From Paraburkholderia hayleyella (GTDB lineage Bacteria; Pseudomonadota; Gammaproteobacteria; Burkholderiales; Burkholderiaceae): a stretch of 64,000 nucleotides of DNA. The DNA is taken from NCBI RefSeq assembly GCF_009455685.1, contig NZ_QPES01000001.1:2728001-2792000 (forward strand). The letters run 5' to 3'. The notes under the pieces are model-generated. The model saw only the letters and a list, made by a program, of their open reading frames with translations. It had not been told where the DNA came from and ran no database searches. Shown here piece by piece: positions 17,705 through 27,723 of the stretch. Position 1 is the first letter of the stretch. Every line of letters starts with the position of its first letter. A program made the translations under genes and the position numbers.

Positions 17705-18841
17705 ATGAAACACTACGGCTCACCACACTGGAACCTGCGGCGCATGGCGCAGGTTGCTCTCGCCAGCGCGGCGCTCGTCCTGCTTGCCGCATGCGGCGGC
17801 GGCGGCGATAACAACAATTCAGGCAGCCTGCCGGCTGGTGGGGTCAAACTGCAGGTGGTCTCGTTCGGCGACAGCCTGTCGGATACCGGCACGTATTCGC
17901 CCGTGATTCAGGCCAGTTTTGGTGGCGGACGCTTCACCACCAACCCCGGCGAAGTCTGGACACAAAAGGTCGCTGAATACTACGGCGGCTCGCTGACACC
18001 CGCGTATCTGGGCGGCTTCGGCAAGCCACTAGTGGCCTCGACGGGCCTAAGCTATGCCCAGGGCGGCTCGCGCGTGACGGATCCGAACGGCATCGGCCAC
18101 GCCCCCGCCTCGATACCGAATGCGGACTTTGCACAAGCCACCACGGTGCCTATTCAAACGCAGGTTCAGCAATACCTCGCGGCCAAAGGCAGCTTCAATG
18201 CGAACCAGCTTGTGCTGGTGAATGGCGGCGCCAACGATATCTTTTATCAGGCCACCGCAGCCGGCGCGGCGATTGCAGCCGGTGCGGACCCTATTGCCAC
18301 GCAGAACAATACCGTGCAGCAAGTGAGTCTGGCCGCGCAACAGCTAGCCCAGGTGATCGCGCAGATCATCCAGGCGGGTGCGACACATGTGGTGCTAATG
18401 AATCTGCCGAACCTCGGCAGCACCCCGCAGGCTGTTTCAACCGGCTCACAAACCACGCTGACCCGCTTGACCATGCTTTTTAACCAGACGCTGGCGGGCA
18501 CCCTGCAAGCGCTGAAAGCCGATCCGGCCAAGCTGATCCAGATCAATACCTATGCGTGGCAGGATGACTTGCTGAACAACTATCAGGCGAATGGCTTCAC
18601 GGTCTCGAACACCGACACCGCCTGTAACCTGAAGGCGATGGTGCAAGCCGCAACGGCGTTCGGTGCGCCATCGCCGGCCGCGTTCGGCACGTCGCTCTTT
18701 TGCTCGCCGCAAACCTATACCGTAGCGAATGCTGACCAGACGTACATCTTCGCCGATTCCGTGCATCCGACGACCCGGGTGCACGCGATGTTCGCGCAGT
18801 ATGTTCAGAGCCAGATCGCCGCGACCGGATTGGGCAAGTGA
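17705..18841 (+). CDS. SGNH/GDSL-family esterase, predicted lipoprotein
   Basis: The 378-residue protein has a signal peptide ending in a lipobox (LLAACGGGG, Cys30), so it is probably lipid-anchored in the outer membrane or periplasm. Block I is FGDSLSDTGTY with nucleophile Ser57. Block III is NGGANDIF with the oxyanion Asn. Block V is DSVHPTTRVHAM with the Asp-x-x-His dyad. These define GDSL hydrolases acting on esters such as lipids or acylated sugars; the substrate is unknown. A consensus AGGAG precedes the ATG. It stands alone, with a hairpin after it. Confidence 0.92.
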   Translation: MKHYGSPHWNLRRMAQVALASAALVLLAACGGGGDNNNSGSLPAGGVKLQVVSFGDSLSDTGTYSPVIQASFGGGRFTTNPGEVWTQKVAEYYGGSLTPAYLGGFGKPLVASTGLSYAQGGSRVTDPNGIGHAPASIPNADFAQATTVPIQTQVQQYLAAKGSFNANQLVLVNGGANDIFYQATAAGAAIAAGADPIATQNNTVQQVSLAAQQLAQVIAQIIQAGATHVVLMNLPNLGSTPQAVSTGSQTTLTRLTMLFNQTLAGTLQALKADPAKLIQINTYAWQDDLLNNYQANGFTVSNTDTACNLKAMVQAATAFGAPSPAAFGTSLFCSPQTYTVANADQTYIFADSVHPTTRVHAMFAQYVQSQIAATGLGK

Positions 18842-18862
18842 AGTAACGGCTGTCAAAGAGAA

Positions 18863-18892
18863 GTGATCGATGGCGACAACGCCATCGATCAC
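18863..18892. terminator. 13-bp hairpin with tetraloop between convergent genes
   Basis: The perfect stem GTGATCGATGGCG/CGCCATCGATCAC has an ACAA loop, located 22 bp past the GDSL gene stop and facing the tsaC stop on the other strand. No T-run follows on either strand, but position and stability favour a role in transcript ending or 3' protection. Confidence 0.65.
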
Positions 18893-19047
18893 GGCGGACC
18901 CCGGTTGGGCACAACCGCGGGCAAAACCACGCAACCCACCCTCGAAACCCACCCTGATTGCAAGCGCACAGGCAAAACGCCTGGCCATTCAGGCATTCAA
19001 GCTGCCTCGCGTTGTGTCATTCGGGCCCGCAGCCCAGGCCCCGAACT

Positions 19048-20118
19048 TTAAGTTTGCGCATCGAACGCCGCTGCCGCGCGGCCCAGCCGGTCATTGACCG
19101 CGATCCATTCAGGCGTGTCGGGCAGTTTCTCGATCAGGATGCGCGTGACCTGGGCTCGATCCAGCGCCCGCAGCAAACTGTAGAGTTCGCGCGCATACGC
19201 AAGCGGGTCTTCAGGGGCCGCAACGAAATGCACGCCCTCCACGCCCACCCAACGCCGCGCGCGCGAGGCCCGCGCCACTAGCGCGACACGGGCTTGAGCC
19301 GCGCTCGCCTGCAACAGCAACGGCTCCAGGCCCTCGAAGGGTTGCAGCACAAGCGGTGTGCGCGGTGCGTAATGCGCTCTGAGCGTACCCGAGGCGCGCG
19401 GCGTACCCGCCTCCGAGCCATCCGCAAGCCGTGGCGCTTCGCCCAGCACGGCGGCGATGTCGTCAGGCGTCACGTGTCCGGGGCGCAGCAGCACGGGAAA
19501 CCCGCGCGACAAATCCAGAATGGTCGATTCGATCCCCACCCCGGAGGCGCCGCCATCCAGCACATGGATCGCGCTGCCAAACTCCTCACGCACATGTTGC
19601 GCGGTGGTCGGGCTGACATGGCCAAAACGGTTGGCCGATGGCGCCGCGACCCCGCCATGGCCAGCGCGGCGCGCGCTGAATGCCGCCAGCAGCGCCTGCG
19701 CTACCGGATGCGACGGGCAGCGCAAACCGATCGAATCCTGCCCGCCACTCACGGCGGCGGGAATCCGCGATGCACGCTTCAAAATGAGCGTCAACGGCCC
19801 GGGCCAAAAATGTTCGAGCAACTGTTGCGCAGCAGACGGCCAAGCCTCCACCCAGTACAGCGGATCAGCCCCCGCAGCCAGATGAACGATCACCGGATGA
19901 TTGGCCGGACGGCCTTTCGCCGCATAAATACGGGCGACGGCCGTGGGGCTCACCGCATCGCCGCCGAGGCCATAGACCGTTTCAGTGGGAAACGCGACCA
20001 GCTCACCCGCATCGAGCAAAGCCGCTGCAGCGTCGATCTGCACGGCGCTGGGGCCAGCCACAGATCCACGAGAACGAGAGGCGCCAGAGTCAGCAGCAGG
20101 GTTCGAAGAGTCGGTCAT
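19048..20118 (-). CDS. tsaC: L-threonylcarbamoyladenylate synthase (Sua5/YwlC type)
   Basis: The enzyme makes threonylcarbamoyl-AMP from threonine, bicarbonate and ATP, the first step of t6A37 tRNA modification. The YrdC domain is clear: FPTETVYGLGGDA, AKGRPANHPVIVHL, FWPGPLTLIL, GLRCPSHPVA and APSANRFGHVSPTTA. At 356 residues it also carries the C-terminal Sua5 domain (RASGTLRAHYAPRTPL and after), which short TsaC proteins lack. It is the last gene of the minus-strand block after purK, a common Burkholderiales arrangement. The first 25 residues are low-complexity, so a later start is possible. Confidence 0.93.
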   Translation of the reverse strand: MTDSSNPAADSGASRSRGSVAGPSAVQIDAAAALLDAGELVAFPTETVYGLGGDAVSPTAVARIYAAKGRPANHPVIVHLAAGADPLYWVEAWPSAAQQLLEHFWPGPLTLILKRASRIPAAVSGGQDSIGLRCPSHPVAQALLAAFSARRAGHGGVAAPSANRFGHVSPTTAQHVREEFGSAIHVLDGGASGVGIESTILDLSRGFPVLLRPGHVTPDDIAAVLGEAPRLADGSEAGTPRASGTLRAHYAPRTPLVLQPFEGLEPLLLQASAAQARVALVARASRARRWVGVEGVHFVAAPEDPLAYARELYSLLRALDRAQVTRILIEKLPDTPEWIAVNDRLGRAAAAFDAQT

Positions 20119-20208
20119 CGGTGAGGACGGAAGCAGGAGTCCGGCTGAGGGTTAAGTGGCTGGGCAACCGGCGGCTAAACCGCCTGGCGACGTCAGACGG
20201 CTGCAACA

Positions 20209-21417
20209 TCAGGCCGTCACAATATGCAAAAGCCGCGCGCACTCGTTCGCGGCGGCACAGGCTTCATCGAGCGTGGCGGCGGTGAAATTGACATGGCCCA
20301 TCTTGCGGCCACGCCGGGCCTCTTCCTTGCCATACAGATGCAAGCGCGCGGCCGGTAGCGCCGCGACTTCGGCCCAAGGCGGCGTGAGCGCCGTGCTCGC
20401 GGGATGGCTCGCATTCTGTTCACGAAACCAGACATCCCCCAGGAGATTCAGCATCACGGCGGGCGAATGCTGACGCGTATCGCCCAGCGGCATGCCGGTC
20501 ATCGCCCGGACTTGCTGCTCGAACTGGCTCGTCGCGCAGGCATCGACGGTGTAATGGCCTGAATTGTGCGGGCGCGGCGCCATCTCGTTGGCCACCATCG
20601 AACCGTCTTCAAGAATGAAAAATTCCACGCACAGCACGCCCACATAGCCGAGTTTTTCGGCAATCTGCAACGCAGCCTGCTGCGCCCCGGCGCTTAAATG
20701 CTCGCTGGCGTCGGGCGCGGGCACCGTAGTTAGCGCCAGTACGCCATCACGATGGATGTTCTGCGCCAGCGGATACACCGCTGTGGTGCCATTCACGCCG
20801 CGCGCGATCAATACCGAAACCTCGAACTTCAGCGGCAAACGCTTTTCCAGCACGCAAGCGATGCCGCCCAGCGCTGCGTGGGCCTCACGCACTTCGTGGG
20901 CATGGTTCACCCGAACCTGGCCCTTGCCGTCATACCCCAGCCGTGCCGTCTTGAGAATGCCCGGCAACACGGCATCGAGCGTGGCATCGTCGAGCGCGGC
21001 AAGCGCCTCGGACGACTCAATGGCGACATATGGCGCGACCGGCACGCCCGCCGAGGCGATAAAACGCTTTTCGGCAATCCGCTCCTGAGCGATGCCCACG
21101 CAGCGTCCAGCCGGGCTCACGAACGTCGTGCGCGCCAGAAAATCGAGGCTCGCGGCAGGCACGTTTTCGAATTCGGTCGATACCGCCGCGCACAGCCGGG
21201 CCAGTTCAACGAGCGCGGTTTCATCTTCATAGGCGGCACAGATATGCCGGTCCGCCACCGCTCCGGCTGGGCTATTGACATCGGGGTCGAGCACCGCGAC
21301 GCGGTAGCCCATCGCCTGGGCGGCAAAACAGAACATGCGGCCAAGCTGGCCGCCCCCCACCATGCCAAGCCAGGCGCCGGGCAGGATAGGGGAAAAAGGA
21401 AGAGTGTCTGGATTCAT
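20209..21417 (-). CDS. purK: 5-(carboxyamino)imidazole ribonucleotide synthase
   Basis: This ATP-grasp enzyme carboxylates AIR to N5-CAIR in purine synthesis. The 402 residues show GMVGGGQLGRMFCFAAQAMGYR at the N-terminus, the ATP-grasp stretch (ILKTARLGYDGKGQ), VLEKRLPLKFEVSVLIAR, the metal-site segment FFILEDGSMVANEMAPRPHNSGHYT, and VMLNLLGD near the C-terminus. It follows purE on the same strand after a 102-bp spacer with a hairpin and 7-bp repeats, so full co-transcription is likely but possibly attenuated. Confidence 0.97.
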   Translation of the reverse strand: MNPDTLPFSPILPGAWLGMVGGGQLGRMFCFAAQAMGYRVAVLDPDVNSPAGAVADRHICAAYEDETALVELARLCAAVSTEFENVPAASLDFLARTTFVSPAGRCVGIAQERIAEKRFIASAGVPVAPYVAIESSEALAALDDATLDAVLPGILKTARLGYDGKGQVRVNHAHEVREAHAALGGIACVLEKRLPLKFEVSVLIARGVNGTTAVYPLAQNIHRDGVLALTTVPAPDASEHLSAGAQQAALQIAEKLGYVGVLCVEFFILEDGSMVANEMAPRPHNSGHYTVDACATSQFEQQVRAMTGMPLGDTRQHSPAVMLNLLGDVWFREQNASHPASTALTPPWAEVAALPAARLHLYGKEEARRGRKMGHVNFTAATLDEACAAANECARLLHIVTA

Positions 21418-21438
21418 CTGGGTGGTTGGTCAATCGCG

Positions 21439-21466
21439 GCTAGCAGCTAGCGGCTAGCGGCTACAA
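21439..21466. repeat. Tandem 7-bp repeats before purK
   Basis: There are four consecutive heptamers, GCTAGCA, GCTAGCG, GCTAGCG and GCTACAA, ending where the hairpin arm starts. On the transcribed minus strand they lie 21 bp before the purK ATG. Confidence 0.75.
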
Positions 21467-21495
21467 GCCCGCGCGCAAGCGCGGGTTTGTAGCCG
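21458..21495. terminator. 17-bp hairpin in the purE-purK spacer
   Basis: Arms at 21458-21474 and 21479-21495 pair over 17 positions with one G-T wobble and a GCAA tetraloop. Such stability in an intergenic stretch of a pur operon could attenuate purK or protect purE mRNA. There is no T-run on the minus strand, so a classic terminator is doubtful. Confidence 0.55.
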
Positions 21496-21519
21496 CCGGA
21501 AAAACAGCATCAGACGCGG

Positions 21520-22038
<519 letters not shown>

Positions 22039-22077
22039 CGGCGGGCTTTCCTTGTGGGGCAACGTACTAAACCAGGC

Positions 22078-22968
22078 TTACGCAAGCGTCTGGCCCGTGA
22101 GGCGTTCGAGCGCTTCACGGTATTTTTCGGCGGTTTTGGCGACGACTTCGTCGGGCAGCTTCGGCGCAGGCGGCTCTTTGTTCCAGTTCTGGGTTTCGAG
22201 CCAGTCGCGCACGAACTGCTTGTCGAACGAAGGCGGATTGGTGCCCACCTGATACTGGTCAGCGGGCCAAAAACGGGAGGAGTCGGCGGTCAGCACTTCG
22301 TCCATCAGATACAGCTTGCCCTGGTTATCGAGGCCAAACTCGAACTTGGTGTCGGCGATGATGATGCCGCGCGTTGCCGCATAGGCCGAGGCTTGCCGGT
22401 AGAGCTTGAGCGAGATGTCGCGGATCGTGGCGGAAAGCTCGGTGCCGATGCGGCGCTCCATGTCGTCGTAGCTGATGTTTTCGTCGTGATGGCCCATTTC
22501 GGCCTTCGCGGCCGGCGTGAAAATCGGTTCGGGCAGCTTTTGCGCGTTTTGCAGGCCCGGCGGCAACTGCACGCCACATACCGCACCGCTCGCCTGGTAA
22601 TCTTTCCAGCCGCTACCGGCCAGATAACCCCGCACCACGGCTTCAACCAGAATGGGCTCCAGCCGTTTGACCACCACCGCGCGGCCCTTGACCTGATCGG
22701 CTTCATCGGCGGCGACCACGGTTTCGGGTGCGATGCCCGTCAGATGGTTCGGCACGATGTCCGAGAGATGCCCGAACCAGAAATTGGCCATCTGGTTCAG
22801 CACCTGGCCCTTGGCCGGGATCGGTTCGCCCATGATGACGTCGAATGCCGAGAGGCGGTCAGTGGTGACGATCAGCAACTGATCTTTACCCACCGCATAG
22901 TTGTCGCGGACCTTGCCGCGGCCCAGCAGCGGCAGCGAACGGAGCGTGGATTCGTAAAGGGTAGGCAT
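22078..22968 (-). CDS. purC: Phosphoribosylaminoimidazole-succinocarboxamide synthase
   Basis: SAICAR synthase joins CAIR and aspartate with ATP. The start at 22968 gives 296 residues beginning MPTLYESTLRSLPLL, as in other Burkholderiales; the frame continues upstream without a ribosome-binding site. Visible motifs are GKVRDNYAVG, TTDRLSAFDVIMGEPIPAKG, VVRGYLAGSGWKDYQ, IIADTKFEFG and LMDEVLTADSSRFW. It is upstream of purE by 39 bp. The leader upstream contains a tandem heptamer repeat. Confidence 0.97.
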   Translation of the reverse strand: MPTLYESTLRSLPLLGRGKVRDNYAVGKDQLLIVTTDRLSAFDVIMGEPIPAKGQVLNQMANFWFGHLSDIVPNHLTGIAPETVVAADEADQVKGRAVVVKRLEPILVEAVVRGYLAGSGWKDYQASGAVCGVQLPPGLQNAQKLPEPIFTPAAKAEMGHHDENISYDDMERRIGTELSATIRDISLKLYRQASAYAATRGIIIADTKFEFGLDNQGKLYLMDEVLTADSSRFWPADQYQVGTNPPSFDKQFVRDWLETQNWNKEPPAPKLPDEVVAKTAEKYREALERLTGQTLA

Positions 22969-23100
22969 CGTCGTGAATGAGCAGGATTGAACAGAAATAA
23001 GCAGCACCGAAGCTGCAAAAAAGAGGAGCACCGCCCCCCGAATCATGAATCATGCGCCGGACGGCACCCAGGCATCAACCTGGCCGTCCGGGCAGCGACA

Positions 23101-23128
23101 GCTAACAGCTAACAGCTAACAGCTAACA
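23101..23128. repeat. Tandem 7-bp repeats before purC
   Basis: Four perfect copies of GCTAACA lie in the spacer between fba and purC, about 130 bp upstream of the purC start. The unit resembles the GCTAGCR units before purK. Confidence 0.85.
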
Positions 23129-23163
23129 ACGAACAACGCGTAATTAATAAACCGGGCCAGCCA

Positions 23164-24228
23164 CTAGCGCACGATCTGCGCCAGATCGCCCGAGCGGTAC
23201 CGTTCGGCCATTTTTTCGAGTGCCACGGGCTTGATCTTGCTCGCCTGGCCTTCGCAACCAAACGCCAGATAGCGGTCGAGGCAAACCTGTTTCATGGCTT
23301 CGCGCGCGGGTTTCAGATAATCGCGCGGATCGAACTTCGACGGATTTTCGACCAGATAGCGGCGAATCGCACCGGTGATCGCCAGACGCAAATCGGTATC
23401 GATGTTGATCTTGCGCACGCCGTGGCGAATGCCTTCCTGAATTTCCTGGACCGGCACACCGTAGGTTTCTTTCATGTCGCCGCCGAATTCGCGGATCTCG
23501 GCCAGCAGTTCTTGCGGCACCGACGATGAACCGTGCATCACGAGGTGCGTGTTCGGAATGCGCTGGTGAATTTCCTTGATGCGCTCGATCGACAAAATAT
23601 CGCCCGTCGGCTTCTTGCTGAACTTGTACGCCCCATGCGACGTGCCGATAGCAATGGCGAGCGCATCGCACTGCGTGAGCTTGACGAAATCGGCGGCCTG
23701 CTCGGGATTGGTCAAAAGCTGCTCGCGCGTCATCGTGCCTTCCGCGCCGTGGCCGTCTTCCTTGTCGCCCTTCATGGTTTCGAGCGAGCCCAGCACGCCG
23801 AGCTCGGCTTCGACCGTCACGCCGATGGAATGCGCCAGCTCCACCACCTTGCGCGACACGTCGACGTTGTATTCATACGAAGCGACCGTCTTGCCATCGG
23901 CTTCGAGCGAGCCATCCATCATCACGCTGCTAAACCCGCTGCGGATCGCCGCCATGCATACGGCGGGCGACTGGCCGTGATCCTGGTGCATCACCACGGG
24001 AAGGTGGGGATAAGACTCGATGGCGGCTTCGATCAGATGGCGCAGGAACGGCTCGCCCGAATACTTCCGCGCCCCCGCCGAGGCCTGCATGATGACCGGA
24101 GCGCCCGCCTGATCGGCGGCGGCCATGATCGCCTGCACCTGTTCGAGATTGTTCACATTGAATGCTGGCAGCCCATAGCCGTTTTCGGCGGCGTGGTCCA
24201 GCAACTGACGCATTGATACGAGAGGCAT
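23164..24228 (-). CDS. fba: Class II fructose-1,6-bisphosphate aldolase
   Basis: This zinc-dependent aldolase splits fructose 1,6-bisphosphate into dihydroxyacetone phosphate and glyceraldehyde 3-phosphate. The 354-residue protein shows the class II pattern: LPAFNVNNLEQVQAI, VVMHQDHGQS with a zinc His, SVMMDGSLEADGKT, EAELGVLG, AIGTSHGAYKF, HGSSSVPQ and GVRKINIDTDLR. An AGGAGT ribosome-binding site precedes the ATG. It sits after pyk and pgk on the same strand, so lower-glycolysis genes and purine genes form one block. Confidence 0.97.
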   Translation of the reverse strand: MPLVSMRQLLDHAAENGYGLPAFNVNNLEQVQAIMAAADQAGAPVIMQASAGARKYSGEPFLRHLIEAAIESYPHLPVVMHQDHGQSPAVCMAAIRSGFSSVMMDGSLEADGKTVASYEYNVDVSRKVVELAHSIGVTVEAELGVLGSLETMKGDKEDGHGAEGTMTREQLLTNPEQAADFVKLTQCDALAIAIGTSHGAYKFSKKPTGDILSIERIKEIHQRIPNTHLVMHGSSSVPQELLAEIREFGGDMKETYGVPVQEIQEGIRHGVRKINIDTDLRLAITGAIRRYLVENPSKFDPRDYLKPAREAMKQVCLDRYLAFGCEGQASKIKPVALEKMAERYRSGDLAQIVR

Positions 24229-24509
24229 GGTGAGACTCCTGAGATTGAAACGAATTTCTGTGCCGTCGGCATCAATTCCGCGATTTTATCTTGAAGCAAA
24301 GCGCATATCCGCTATTACGCGATAGATGTCTGTCTCGCCGGGACGGCAGCGCCGGTCTGCGCCGGTTGTGTGTGGGGCACGAGAACCAGGCCCGGCCCAG
24401 GCCCTGGCTGGCTTTAACCTGTTTGCGACAAGCCTTGAGTGGCGGCGTGGCGAATGCTGTCCACGCGGCCGCCCAAGGCTCTGAATCCACATCCATACAA
24501 TCAGTAAAA
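24229..24509. other. 281-bp spacer between pyk and fba
   Basis: No gene is evident; short open frames here have no recognisable features. The spacer is long enough to hold an fba promoter. No perfect hairpin of terminator quality was spotted by eye. Confidence 0.4.
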
Positions 24510-25946
24510 TCAGTAAGGCTCGCCTACCCGCACGATTTTCAGCGTGTTGGTGCCACCGGCCTGCCCCATCGGTTCGCCAACGGTCAGCACCACCATGTCG
24601 CCGCGCGATGCATAGCCCTTGCTCACGACGATCTCAAGGGCCTGGTGCAAGGCGATATCGCGGTCGGTGCTGGTTTCGAGGTGCAGCGAGGTGACGTTGC
24701 GGTACAGCGCCATCGTGCGCTCACTGCCAAGACGCGGTGTGAGCGCGAAGATCGGCACGTGAGTCCAGTGACGCGACATCCAGAGCGCGGTGGCGCCCGA
24801 TTCGGTCAGCGCGACGATGGCCTTCGCGCCCAGGTGATACGCGGTAAACAGCGCGCCCATCGCAATCGACTGGTCGATCCGGGTAAAAGTCCGGTCGAGA
24901 AAATCCCGGTCGAGTTCGACATGTTCGGATTTCTCGGCTTCGACGCAGATCGCCGCCATGGTTTCGATGGTTTGCACCGGATACTTGCCCGCCGCCGTTT
25001 CAGCCGACAGCATCACCGCATCCGTGCCATCGAGCACCGCGTTCGCCACGTCCGACACCTCGGCGCGCGTGGGCACCGGCGCGTGGATCATCGACTCCAT
25101 CATTTGCGTGGCCGTGATCACCAGTTTGTTGGATTCGCGCGCCATGCGGATCATGCGCTTTTGCAGCGCGGGCACCGCTGCGTTACCCACTTCGACCGCG
25201 AGATCGCCGCGCGCCACCATGATGCCGTCGGAGGCGTCGAGAATGCCTTGCAACGCTGGAATCGCCTCGGCGCGCTCGATCTTGGCGATCATCTTCGGCT
25301 TGATGCCGTACGGTGCGCCCGCGATGTTGGCCAACTGGCGCGCCATTTCCATATCGGTCGCGTTTTTCGGAAACGACACCGCGACAAAATCCACACCCAG
25401 CGACATCGCGGTGCGGATGTCTTCCATGTCCTTGGCCGTCAACGCCGGAGCGGAGAGCCCGCCACCCTGACGGTTGATGCCCTTGTTGTTCGACAGCTCG
25501 CCGCCGACCTTGACGACGGTATGAATCTCGCTGCCGATCACCCGTGTCACGTCCAGTTCGATCAGGCCATCGTTGAGCAATAGCACGTCGCCGGGCTTTA
25601 AATCGCGCGGCAAATCCTTGTAATCGAGCCCGACGCGCTCGTCGTTGCCCAGCTCGCACGTGGCGTCAAGGACGAACGCGTTGCCGGGCACCAGCGTCGT
25701 TTTGCCCTCCGCGAATTTGCCGACGCGGATTTTCGGGCCTTGCAGGTCCGCCATGAGCGCGACTTCGCGGCCCACGCGGCGCGCGGCCTCGCGGACGAAT
25801 TCAGCGCGCTGGCGATGATCGTCCGCGGTGCCATGCGAGAAGTTGAGCCGCACCACGTCGAGACCCGCCTGCATCATCTGCAAGAGAATTTCTGGCGTGC
25901 TGGAAGCGGGGCCAATGGTGGCGACAATCTTGGTGGCGCGATGCAT
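24510..25946 (-). CDS. pyk: Pyruvate kinase
   Basis: The enzyme converts phosphoenolpyruvate and ADP to pyruvate and ATP. The start at 25946 follows a strong GAGGAG site and gives 478 residues starting MHRATKIVATIGPASS. Motifs include RLNFSHGTADDH, the active-site stretch MIAKIERAEAI with the catalytic Lys, MVARGDLAVEVG, and TATQMMESMI. The same frame stays open another 178 codons into pgk, but the ribosome-binding site and family alignment fix the start here. Confidence 0.97.
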   Translation of the reverse strand: MHRATKIVATIGPASSTPEILLQMMQAGLDVVRLNFSHGTADDHRQRAEFVREAARRVGREVALMADLQGPKIRVGKFAEGKTTLVPGNAFVLDATCELGNDERVGLDYKDLPRDLKPGDVLLLNDGLIELDVTRVIGSEIHTVVKVGGELSNNKGINRQGGGLSAPALTAKDMEDIRTAMSLGVDFVAVSFPKNATDMEMARQLANIAGAPYGIKPKMIAKIERAEAIPALQGILDASDGIMVARGDLAVEVGNAAVPALQKRMIRMARESNKLVITATQMMESMIHAPVPTRAEVSDVANAVLDGTDAVMLSAETAAGKYPVQTIETMAAICVEAEKSEHVELDRDFLDRTFTRIDQSIAMGALFTAYHLGAKAIVALTESGATALWMSRHWTHVPIFALTPRLGSERTMALYRNVTSLHLETSTDRDIALHQALEIVVSKGYASRGDMVVLTVGEPMGQAGGTNTLKIVRVGEPY

Positions 25947-26226
25947 GTATCTCCTCGTCTGGATGGATTCACCGGAATGAACGCCGCGCGGGGCAGGCGT
26001 TACACGTTGTGCTGCGTCAGTGGAATCTGGCGCTGTTGTTGTGACAAGCGTGAGAGGGGGGAAGCGGGCTGCTTGAGCTGCTTGAGCTGCTTGAGCCATG
26101 GGCTCGGGTTCAAACCCCGGCGCGGGCGCGGCGGCCAGACGCGAGACACGCGCGCGACGCACACGGGCAGCGGCTTGCTGCCGTTGCCGCAGCGCGCGGC
26201 GGGCGAGCGTGGCGCGCGCGGCCACG
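25947..26226. other. 280-bp spacer between pgk and pyk with 9-bp repeats
   Basis: CTGCTTGAG is repeated three times at 26069-26095. The minus-strand frame in phase with pyk is open throughout and would read Gln-Ala-Ala repeats, but I see no start signal or family match. I treat the stretch as an untranslated spacer that may carry a pyk promoter. Confidence 0.4.
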
Positions 26227-27435
26227 TTAGCCGCGAGCCCGTGCTTCGAGCACCGCGACAGCGGGCAGCGTCTTGCCTTCGAGGAATTCGAGGAAAGCGC
26301 CGCCGCCCGTCGAGATATAGCTGATCTGATCGTGAATGCCGTACTTGGCGATGGCCGCGAGCGTATCGCCGCCCCCGGCAAGCGAAAACGCGGGGGATTG
26401 GGCAATCGCCTGGGCCAGGATTTTCGTGCCATTGCCGAACTGGTCGAACTCGAACACGCCGACCGGGCCGTTCCATACAATCGTGCCCGCCTGGCCTAGC
26501 TGCGCGGCTAGCGCCCTGGCCGTGTCCGGGCCGATGTCGAGGATCAGGTCGTCGTCGGCGACCTCGGTGGCGGCCTTGATTTCGGCGACAGCCGTAGACG
26601 AAAACGTTTTGGCGGTGACGACATCAGTAGGGATCGGCACCGACGCGCCGCGCGCACGCGCCTGCTCGATGATGATTTTCGCCTCGGCCACCAGGTCGGC
26701 CTCGGCCAGCGATTTGCCGATCCTGAGCCCCGCCGCGAGCATGAAGGTGTTCGCAATGCCGCCGCCCACAATCAGTTGGTCAACCTTGTCGGCCAGCGAT
26801 TTCAGAATGGTGAGCTTGGTGGATACCTTCGAGCCCGCGACAATCGCCACCAGCGGACGTTTGGGCGCGCCAAGCGCGCTGCTCAGCGCATCGAGCTCGG
26901 CTGCCAGCAACGGGCCCGCGCAGGCAACCGGGGCATAGCGGGCCATGCCGTGGGTCGTGGCTTCGGCGCGATGAGCGGTGCCGAAGGCATCGTTGACGTA
27001 GATATCGCACAGACGCGCCATTTTCTGTGAAAGCGCGTCATCGTCTTTCTTTTCGCCCTTGTTCAGACGGCAGTTTTCGAGCAGCACGACCTGACCTGGC
27101 GCGACCTTGACGCCATCTTCGACCCAATGCGACAGCAACGGCACCTCACACCCCAGCAATGCAGCCAGACGCTGCGCGACCGGCGCGAGCGAATCTTCCG
27201 GCTTGAATACGCCTTCGGTAGGACGGCCCAGATGGGACGTCACCATCACGGCCGCGCCCGCATCGAGCGCCGCGCGAATCGCGGGCACGGAAGCGCGAAT
27301 CCGGGTGTCTTCGGTGATGTTGCCGTGCTCGTCTTGCGGCACGTTCAGGTCCGCGCGGATAAAAACACGCTTGCCAGCAAGCTTGCCTGCAGCAATCAGA
27401 TCAGAAAGACGCAATACGTGGGGTACCTGGGTCAT
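26227..27435 (-). CDS. pgk: Phosphoglycerate kinase
   Basis: The enzyme catalyses 1,3-bisphosphoglycerate + ADP to 3-phosphoglycerate + ATP. The 402-residue protein starting MTQVPHVLRLSDL has RVFIRADLNVPQDE, the substrate loop HLGRPTEG, AGSKVSTKLTILKSL, GGGIANTFML, GPVGVFEFDQFGNGT and GGGDTLAAI near the C-terminus. The frame extends upstream over a pyrimidine-rich leader, but MTQ fits the family. The leader contains a tandem TTTTCTC heptamer. It heads the glycolytic block. Confidence 0.97.
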   Translation of the reverse strand: MTQVPHVLRLSDLIAAGKLAGKRVFIRADLNVPQDEHGNITEDTRIRASVPAIRAALDAGAAVMVTSHLGRPTEGVFKPEDSLAPVAQRLAALLGCEVPLLSHWVEDGVKVAPGQVVLLENCRLNKGEKKDDDALSQKMARLCDIYVNDAFGTAHRAEATTHGMARYAPVACAGPLLAAELDALSSALGAPKRPLVAIVAGSKVSTKLTILKSLADKVDQLIVGGGIANTFMLAAGLRIGKSLAEADLVAEAKIIIEQARARGASVPIPTDVVTAKTFSSTAVAEIKAATEVADDDLILDIGPDTARALAAQLGQAGTIVWNGPVGVFEFDQFGNGTKILAQAIAQSPAFSLAGGGDTLAAIAKYGIHDQISYISTGGGAFLEFLEGKTLPAVAVLEARARG

Positions 27436-27454
27436 GGCGGGGGCAAAGAGAAAG

Positions 27455-27475
27455 GAGAAAAGAGAAAAGAGAAAA
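27455..27475. repeat. Tandem 7-bp repeats before pgk
   Basis: Three copies of GAGAAAA (plus strand; TTTTCTC on the transcribed strand) end 20 bp upstream of the pgk ATG, inside a longer purine-rich tract of about 27440-27480. Confidence 0.75.
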
Positions 27476-27723
27476 GGAAACCGTAGGAAAAACACGCAGG
27501 CACGCAGGCCGCGCAGGGAAAACACAGGGGAAACAATAAGTGCGCGCTATGCGGCATCTGGCGCTTGCTGCGTTTGCAGTGTTTCAAGGAAAAGGGAAAG
27601 GGGGAAAGACGGGCATTTTAGCCGATCCCGTTCCTGTTTCGGCCCCTGCCATAGCGAATGCCAGGTATTCGAGAGCCGCATGGACGCCGCGCCAATCGGG
27701 GCTGCTCTCGCTTGAGAGCGGTG

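Noticed and set aside
25947..26480. An in-frame extension of pyruvate kinase running 178 codons upstream into pgk
   Set aside because: It has no family resemblance, its first part is antiphase pgk sequence, and a strong GAGGAG site with ATG at 25946 gives the normal pyruvate kinase N-terminus.
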